Source: Streptomyces sp. NRRL WC-3618 (GTDB lineage: Bacteria; Actinomycetota; Actinomycetes; Streptomycetales; Streptomycetaceae). From it: DNA of 49,753 nt. The position numbers were made by a program, and so were the translations under genes. Of this stretch, positions 44,996-49,753 are shown one piece after another; the stretch's first letter is position 1, and each line of letters opens with the position of its first letter. Where the stretch lies: contig NZ_LGDW01000450.1 in the NCBI RefSeq assembly GCF_001280005.1, positions 1 to 49,753 on the forward strand. Direction: 5' to 3'. The notes beneath the pieces are model-generated. The model was given only the letters and a program-made list of their open reading frames with translations, was not told the DNA's origin and did no database searches.

Positions 44996-45793
44996 GTGAG
45001 CAACCACAGCACAGACACCGAAACGTCCACATCACAGGCCGGCGGAGTGCAGTCGGTCGACCGCGCGATCAGCGTTCTGGAGATTCTCGCCCAGCGCGGC
45101 GAGGCAGGCGTCAGCGAGGTCGCTGCCGAGATCGATGTTCACAAATCGACCGCGTTCCGGCTGCTCGGCGCACTGGAGGCACGCGGCCTGGTGGAGCAGG
45201 CGGGCGAACGCGGCAAGTACCGTCTCGGCTTCGGCATCGTGCGCCTCGCCGGCGCGGTCACGGGCAGTATCGACATCACGCAGCAGGGCCGCCCGGTCTG
45301 TGAGCAGCTCGCCGAGGACATCGGCGAGACCGTGAACATCGCGGTGCTGCAGGAGCACTACGCCGTCAACCTGTTCGAGGCACGCGGCCCGGGAGCCGTC
45401 AGCGCGTACAACTGGGTCGGCCAGCTGACCCCGCTGCATGCCACCTCCAGCGGCAAGACCCTGCTGGCCCACCTGCCCGCGAAGGAGCGCGCCGCGCTGC
45501 TGAACGGGGCCGGCCTGAAAAAGGTCACCCCGCACACGATCACCGCGCGGACGAAGCTGGAGAAGGATCTCGCGGAGGCGCGTGAGCGGGGGTATGCGTG
45601 GACGCAGGAGGAGTTGGAGATCGGTCTGCATGCGATGGCGGCGCCGATTCGGGACCACACCGGGGCGGTTGTCGCGGCGGTGAGCGCGTCCGGGCCTTCC
45701 TACCGGTTCACCATCGAGCGGTTGCATGAGCTGTCGCCGCTGCTGGTGAAGGGGGCGGCGGAGATCAGTCACCGGATGGGGTATCTGGGGTAG
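44996..45793 (+). CDS. IclR-family transcriptional regulator
   Basis: 265 residues. N-terminal winged helix: VQSVDRAISVLEILAQRGEA, VSEVAAEIDVHKSTAFRLLG and RGLVEQAGERGKYRLGF. C-terminal effector domain: VNIAVLQEHYAVNLFEARG, HATSSGKTLLAHLPAKE, YAWTQEELEIGLHAMAAPIR and VAAVSASGPSYRF. Divergent from betA with the palindromes between them. Its position and the recurrence of the same palindrome at other betaine-pathway promoters make it the likely regulator of the whole set. The effector is unknown; choline, betaine, dimethylglycine or glyoxylate-like acids are candidates. Confidence 0.9.
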   Translation: MSNHSTDTETSTSQAGGVQSVDRAISVLEILAQRGEAGVSEVAAEIDVHKSTAFRLLGALEARGLVEQAGERGKYRLGFGIVRLAGAVTGSIDITQQGRPVCEQLAEDIGETVNIAVLQEHYAVNLFEARGPGAVSAYNWVGQLTPLHATSSGKTLLAHLPAKERAALLNGAGLKKVTPHTITARTKLEKDLAEARERGYAWTQEELEIGLHAMAAPIRDHTGAVVAAVSASGPSYRFTIERLHELSPLLVKGAAEISHRMGYLG

Positions 45794-45801
45794 TTCGGCG
45801 G

Positions 45802-45868
45802 GTGCGGGCCGGTGGGGGCTGGTCGCGCAGTTCCCCGCGCCCCTATCGCTTGCGCCCCTGCGGGGCGC
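45802..45868. repeat. Dispersed intergenic repeat, copy B, with terminator hairpin
   Basis: 45802-45844 is the inverted counterpart of copy A (10686). It continues into GCGCCCC-TGC-GGGGCGC (45852-45868), a 7-bp hairpin. Situated between convergent iclR and the Rieske oxygenase gene, it can serve both as terminator. Confidence 0.7.
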
Positions 45869-45872
45869 CCGC

Positions 45873-47000
45873 TCAGGGGTTCGTGCCCAGGCGCTCGTTC
45901 ACCCAGTCGTGGAAGGCGCCGATGTGGTGCTCACTCGGCACCAGGACGCCGCCCTTCGCGTACAGGCGGGAGCTCATGCCGGGCTGGGTGCGTTCGCAGG
46001 CCTCGAAGTCCTGGCGGTTGACCCGGTCGAAGAGTTCCACGGACCGGCTGACGTCCTTGCCGCTCTCGACGACATGCGGCAGGTACAGCCAGTCGCATTC
46101 GACGATCGTACGGTCGGCGGACACCGGGTACATGCGGTGGAAGATCACATGGTCGGGTACGAGGTTGATGAACACCTGCGGTTTGATCGTGATCGCGTAG
46201 TAGCGGCGGTCCTGGTCCTCAGCGACACCGGGGATACGGTCCAGGCCCTCGGAGCCGTCGATGGTGAACCCCTGGATCTCCCCACCGAACTCGGCGCCGT
46301 GCCCGACGTAGTACTGGGCGGCGTAGCCGTCGGCGAACTCGGGGAGCACCTCGGTGAGTTCAGGGTGGATCGTGGCGCAGTGGTAGCACTCCATGAAGTT
46401 CTCGATGATGAGCTTCCAGTTGGCCTGCACGTCGTAGACGATCCGCTTGCCGACCGAGAGGTTGTCGATGTCGTAGTGCTCGATCGACTCGACGTCACCG
46501 AGCCTGCCGATGACCTCGCCGATGACGTCCTCCTCGAAGGAGGGCGGGTTCTCCGCGAGGCACACCCAGACATAGCCGAGCCATTCCCGCACGGCCACAC
46601 TGACCAGGCCGTACTCGGTACGCCCGACGTCCGGCATCTTGGTGAGGTTGGGCGCGGCGACGAGCTTGCCGTCCAGGCCGTACGTCCAGGCGTGGTACGG
46701 GCACTGGAAGGCCCGCTTGACCTCGCCTGCCTCCTCCGTACAGAGCTTGGCGCCACGGTGCCGGCACACATTGAAGTAGGCGCGGATCGAGTTGTCCCGC
46801 GCCCGCGTCACGAGGATGCTCTCGCGGCCCACGTCGACGGTCCGGAAGGCGCCGGGCTTCGCCAGTTCGGACGCGCGCGCGACGCAGAACCACATGGTCT
46901 CGAATATGCGCTCCTGCTCCTGCTCGAAGATCCCCGCGTCCGTGTAGGAGGAGCCGGGAAGGGTGGCGATCAGACTGTCGGGCAGGCTGTTCGAGGTCAC
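45873..47000 (-). CDS. gbcA: Rieske oxygenase, probable glycine betaine monooxygenase (GbcA type)
   Basis: 375 residues. Rieske [2Fe-2S] ligands Cys79, His81 (VCRHRGAK), Cys100 and His103 (CPYHAW); mononuclear iron site His207 and His212 in ENFMECYHCATIHPEL, with Asp from the C-terminal FDRVNRQDFEACERTQPG segment. The close neighbourhood of betaine genes and the CYHCxTIHPEL pattern fit the GbcA/stachydrine-demethylase branch, which oxidises glycine betaine to dimethylglycine and formaldehyde. Electrons would come from the Rieske ferredoxin and reductase encoded just upstream. A related N-methyl substrate (carnitine, stachydrine) cannot be excluded. Confidence 0.85.
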   Translation of the reverse strand: MTSNSLPDSLIATLPGSSYTDAGIFEQEQERIFETMWFCVARASELAKPGAFRTVDVGRESILVTRARDNSIRAYFNVCRHRGAKLCTEEAGEVKRAFQCPYHAWTYGLDGKLVAAPNLTKMPDVGRTEYGLVSVAVREWLGYVWVCLAENPPSFEEDVIGEVIGRLGDVESIEHYDIDNLSVGKRIVYDVQANWKLIIENFMECYHCATIHPELTEVLPEFADGYAAQYYVGHGAEFGGEIQGFTIDGSEGLDRIPGVAEDQDRRYYAITIKPQVFINLVPDHVIFHRMYPVSADRTIVECDWLYLPHVVESGKDVSRSVELFDRVNRQDFEACERTQPGMSSRLYAKGGVLVPSEHHIGAFHDWVNERLGTNP

Positions 47001-47090
47001 GGTGCACTCCTCGGAGAAACGTCGTGGTGGTCAGGATCCGTCAACTGGACAGCACGCTGGGCGGGTAGCACCCCGCAGGGGCGCACCCGA

Positions 47091-47160
47091 CAGGGGCGCG
47101 GGGCTGTATCGATTTGCGGCTCCGCCGCGGGGCGCGACCAGCCCCCACCGGCCCGCAGCC
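47091..47160. repeat. Dispersed intergenic repeat, copy C
   Basis: The same ends as copy A (AGGGGCGCGGGG and GCGACCAGCCCCCACCGG) with a 26-base insert in the middle containing a CGGCTCCGCCG hairpin. It lies in the 164-base gap between the ferredoxin reductase stop and the gbcA start. Confidence 0.7.
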
Positions 47161-47164
47161 AGAC

Positions 47165-48331
47165 TCACCGCACCCCCGCCGCAGCCAACTGCTTGCGCCA
47201 GCGCACAAACAGCCGAGGCTGATTCATCCCAAGAACGGCAACCGGCTCCCCGGCCCGCCGGTAAACGGCAAGGACGTTACGGTCACCGACAGCACCCTCC
47301 TCCACCGCCACACTGTCAGCGCCCCCCGCATGACCGACGAACTGGATCTTCACCCCGTACTGGTCGGACCAGAAATACGGCGGCCGAGGCACCCCCGTCT
47401 CCACCGCACCCCCGGCCAGCAGTGTCGCCACAGCGGCAGCGGGACGCTCCAGCGCGCCCGTCCAGTGCTCGACCCGGCGATGGGCGCCCACCCGGGGGTC
47501 GTACCAGTTGGCGCAGTCGCCGACCGCGACCACACCGGCGAGGCTGGTGCGGCCGTCGGCGCCGCACTTGACGCCGTTCTCGAGGTCGACGCCTGACCCC
47601 GCCAGCCAGTCGACGCAGGGCCGCGCGCCCACCCCGACGACGACGATGTCGGCGGGAACACTGCGCCCGTCGGCCAGCAGAACCGCCTCGACGTGACCCT
47701 CTCCGCTCAGTCCCTTGACCCCGACGCCGCACAACAGCCGTACGCCGTGGTCGGTGTGGAGGCCGGAGACGACGGCTCCCATGGTCTCGCCGAGGGGGCC
47801 GGCGAGCGGTGTCGGGGCGGCCTCGATGACCGTCACGTCCAGGCCGAGGGCGTACGCGGTGGAGGCGACCTCGGCGCCGATGAACCCGCCGCCGATCACC
47901 ACCAGCCGTCCACCGCGGGCCAGTTCGTCGCGCAGGGCGCGGGCGTCGTCGAGGGTGCGCAGGGTGTGGACGCCGGTCAGGCCGTCGGCGCCCGGCAGGG
48001 TGCGGGCGGCGGCGCCGGTCGCGATGACGATGCCGTCGGCGCGGATGTCCCGGCCGTCGGCGAGGCGGACGGACCGGTCGGTGCGGTCGAGGCCGGTCGC
48101 GCGGGTGCCCAGCAGCCACTGGGCGCGCAGGTCCTCGCCGTCCGTCTCCAGTCCGAGATCCGCCTCGCCGAGGGTTCCGGCCAGGAACTCCTTGGACAGT
48201 GGCGGCCTGTCGTACGGGCGGTGGGTCTCGTCGCCGATGACGACCAGCCGCCCGTCGTAGCCCTGGTTGCGCAGTGAGCGCGCCGCCGACAGTCCGGCCA
48301 GCGAGGCGCCCACCACGGCCACTGTTCTCAC
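47165..48331 (-). CDS. FAD-dependent ferredoxin reductase
   Basis: 388 residues from a GTG overlapping the ferredoxin stop (GTGA). FAD site VAVVGASLAGLSAARSLR, RPYDRPPLSKEFLAG, IVIATGAAARTLPG, NAD site LVVIGGGFIGAEVASTA, VVVGVGARPCVDWL and the second FAD motif VVAVGDCANWYDP; C-terminal reductase domain with PYFWSDQYGVKIQFVGH. This is the class of reductases serving Rieske or [2Fe-2S] ferredoxins of aromatic-ring dioxygenases and P450s. It transfers electrons from NAD(P)H to the ferredoxin for GbcA. It replaces the GbcB-type flavin-iron-sulfur reductase of pseudomonads. Confidence 0.88.
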   Translation of the reverse strand: MRTVAVVGASLAGLSAARSLRNQGYDGRLVVIGDETHRPYDRPPLSKEFLAGTLGEADLGLETDGEDLRAQWLLGTRATGLDRTDRSVRLADGRDIRADGIVIATGAAARTLPGADGLTGVHTLRTLDDARALRDELARGGRLVVIGGGFIGAEVASTAYALGLDVTVIEAAPTPLAGPLGETMGAVVSGLHTDHGVRLLCGVGVKGLSGEGHVEAVLLADGRSVPADIVVVGVGARPCVDWLAGSGVDLENGVKCGADGRTSLAGVVAVGDCANWYDPRVGAHRRVEHWTGALERPAAAVATLLAGGAVETGVPRPPYFWSDQYGVKIQFVGHAGGADSVAVEEGAVGDRNVLAVYRRAGEPVAVLGMNQPRLFVRWRKQLAAAGVR

Positions 48332-48690
48332 GCGGGACCCCCGGCGAGCCGGGAGGCGATGCAGGGCGGCAGGTTGGGGGCGTCCGTGGACACCCGTACG
48401 TAGACCATGCCGTCCTCGACGACGACCTCGTGCGTCCGCACCGGCAGCTTGGCCGGCGGCGAGTCGACCGCGCCGGTGCGCAGGTCGAACTTCGAGGCGT
48501 GCAGGGGGCATTCCACCTCGCAGCCCTCCAGCCAGCCGTCGGCGAGCGAGGCATCCTGGTGGGTGCAGGTGTCGTCGATGGCGAAGACCTCGCCGTCGTC
48601 GGTGTGGAACACCGAGACGGGCGGGTCGATGTCGAGCCGGAAGGCCTCACCTCGCGGAAGATCCACGAGACGGCACGCGGGAATCATCAT
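48328..48690 (-). CDS. Rieske-type ferredoxin
   Basis: 120 residues from the ATG at 48690 (GAGGTGTC ahead; a second ATG follows directly). Rieske ligands: Cys-Thr-His (DDTCTHQDASLADG) and CPLHASKFDLRTG. Small soluble electron carrier between the reductase and the oxygenase; first gene of the operon ferredoxin-reductase(-gbcA). The upstream region carries the shared palindrome at 48719-48733. Confidence 0.88.
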   Translation of the reverse strand: MMIPACRLVDLPRGEAFRLDIDPPVSVFHTDDGEVFAIDDTCTHQDASLADGWLEGCEVECPLHASKFDLRTGAVDSPPAKLPVRTHEVVVEDGMVYVRVSTDAPNLPPCIASRLAGGPA

Positions 48691-48698
48691 GACACCTC

Positions 48699-48733
48699 GG
48701 TGCGTATAGCGAAACGGATTGCGGTAAGCGCAA
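48699..48733. promoter_or_regulatory. Operator cluster upstream of the Rieske ferredoxin operon
   Basis: GGTGCGTATAGCG (48699-48711, identical to the betA site) and TTGCG-GTAAG-CGCAA (48719-48733, perfect arms). A weaker half-matching stretch, TTGCG-CTCTG-AACAA, lies at 48802-48816. The rest of the gap to 48978 shows only a tandem repeat. Confidence 0.65.
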
Positions 48734-48887
48734 CGTCAGTTTGAGGGCGCCCAGAACCCTTGTCAAGAAGTCCAGGGGCCGGGATGAGCCATGGGTGTGC
48801 GTTGCGCTCTGAACAACACGAAGCACATTGCACAACCCGAAACCAAGCGAGCCCGATGCCGGAACGAGCGCGTCGCAGCAGCTCGGA

Positions 48888-48942
48888 CAGGCATCGGGCA
48901 AGCACGGGGCAGGAATCGGACAGGGATCAGGCAGGGACCGGA
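48888..48942. repeat. Five tandem 11-bp units
   Basis: Units of the form CAGGNATCGGR start at 48888, 48899, 48910, 48921 and 48932; each differs from the consensus at one to three positions. Located just downstream of the MBL pseudogene. Confidence 0.65.
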
Positions 48943-48978
48943 CGGTCCCCGGGCAGGGATATTGAGCGGACCGGCCGA

Positions 48979-49507
48979 TCAGAACCCGCGGTCGATCCAC
49001 TCCTGGAGATGCGGGGCCTCGGTGGCGACGGTGGTCGTGTCGCCGTGCCCGGTGTAGACGACCGTGTCGCCGGGCAGGGTCAGCAGCCGGTCCCGGATCG
49101 AGTCGACGATGGTCGGGAAGTGGGAGTAGGAGCGGCCGGTCGCGCCGGGGCCGCCCGCGAAGAGCGTGTCGCCGCCGAAGAGGGCGCCCAGGGCGGGTGC
49201 GTACAGGCAGACCGCGCCCGGGGCGTGGCCGGGCGTGTGCAGCACGGTCAGTTCCACCCCGGCGACGGTCAGCACCGAGTTCGGGGGCCGCGTCGATGTG
49301 GTCGTTGTGGGCGTGGGTGCACACGATGGCGGTCAGACGCCGGTCGCCGACGGCCGCCGCGATGGCGTCGGCATCGTGAGCGGCGTCGATGACGATCGCC
49401 TCGTGGTCGTCGCCGACGATCCACACGTTGTTGTCGACGTCCCAGGTGCCGCCGTCGAGCGAGAAGGTGCCCGAGGTGACCAGGCGTTCGATGCGGGCGT
49501 CGGCCAT
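48979..49507 (-). pseudogene. MBL-fold hydrolase, broken by internal deletion and frameshift
   Basis: The start (ATG 49507, sharing a base with the dehydrogenase stop, TGATG) reads RIERLVTSGTFSLDGGTWDV, WIVGDDHEAIVIDAAHDADA and the zinc motif CTHAHNDHIDAAPEL. The next readable part, VLTVAGVELTVLHTPGHAPG through GGDTLFAGGPGATGRSYSHF and VYTGHGDTTTVATEAPHLQE, is in a different frame. About 40 family-typical residues between them are missing. The intact family is about 209 residues and is encoded next to mycothiol-dependent formaldehyde dehydrogenase, presumably acting on S-formyl-mycothiol or a related thioester. This copy cannot make the full enzyme. Confidence 0.75.
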
Positions 49508-49753
49508 CAGAGCACCACCACCGAACGCAGGACGTCGCCGCCGTGCATCCGCTCGAACGCCTTCTCCACGTCGTCGAGCGCGATGGTCTCGGTCACGAAG
49601 GCGTCCAGCGGGAGGCGGCCCTGGAGGTAGAGGTCGATGAGCATGGGGAAGTCACGGGAGGGCAGGCAGTCGCCGTACCAGGACGACTTCAGCGAGCCGC
49701 CCCGCCCGAACACGTCGATCAGCGGGAGCTCCAGCTTCATCTCCGGCGTCGGC
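49507..49753 (-). CDS. S-(hydroxymethyl)mycothiol dehydrogenase, C-terminal part
   Basis: The last 80 or so codons of a zinc-type alcohol dehydrogenase; the gene runs off the right edge. [40 protein letters not shown] and [20 protein letters not shown] match the end of MscR-type enzymes of actinomycetes. They oxidise the adduct of formaldehyde and mycothiol. This fits disposal of the formaldehyde made by the betaine monooxygenase. Confidence 0.85.
   Translation of the reverse strand, partial: PTPEMKLELPLIDVFGRGGSLKSSWYGDCLPSRDFPMLIDLYLQGRLPLDAFVTETIALDDVEKAFERMHGGDVLRSVVVL

Overview
The window is high-GC DNA from an actinomycete, almost certainly Streptomyces. Supporting features are strong third-position GC, many GTG starts, twin-arginine and lipoprotein exports, XRE/DUF397 pairs, a mycothiol-type formaldehyde dehydrogenase, and dispersed Streptomyces-type intergenic repeats. 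No rRNA, tRNA or CRISPR array was seen.

Layout. (1) 1-2100: the end of an ADP-ribosyltransferase-like gene and a membrane-anchored bulb-lectin protein. (2) 2124-5230: an operon for an exported jelly-roll polysaccharide lyase-like protein and a Tat-exported GH95-like glycosidase, with a GntR/DasR-like operator inside its promoter. (3) 5432-13205: dimethylglycine dehydrogenase and sarcosine oxidase genes, including a SoxD-SoxA fusion whose linker is a translated intergenic repeat. (4) 13517-18122: GH5, GH36 and a GH42 remnant, with paired LacI-type operators upstream. (5) 18388-22715: a gene graveyard (YdeI fragment, two integrase tails, a broken IS630, a DUF6368 fragment) around an HTH/coiled-coil/sigma-factor fusion and a small membrane protein. 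(6) 22762-29560: glycine betaine ABC transporter, betaine aldehyde dehydrogenase and divergent purU. (7) 29600-42245: accessory genes: methyltransferases, XRE regulators, tandem DUF397 genes, an RCC1-repeat protein, peptidase E, DUF4037, VapBC and more remnants. (8) 42326-49753: methylenetetrahydrofolate reductase, choline dehydrogenase, an IclR regulator, a Rieske betaine monooxygenase with Rieske ferredoxin and ferredoxin reductase, a broken MBL hydrolase, and the end of a mycothiol-dependent formaldehyde dehydrogenase.

Blocks 3, 6 and 8 together encode choline -> betaine aldehyde -> glycine betaine -> dimethylglycine -> sarcosine -> glycine, plus betaine uptake and one-carbon/formaldehyde handling. 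They are interrupted by unrelated DNA, yet all their main promoters carry variants of a palindrome, TTGCG-N5-CGCAA. The IclR gene inside block 8 is the obvious candidate regulator. This apparent regulon, the SoxDA fusion, and the sigma-factor unit between two integrase-tail repeats are the most interesting points.

Starts were chosen by ribosome-binding site, overlap with the upstream gene, and where homology begins. All family assignments come from reading motifs by eye; no database search was run.
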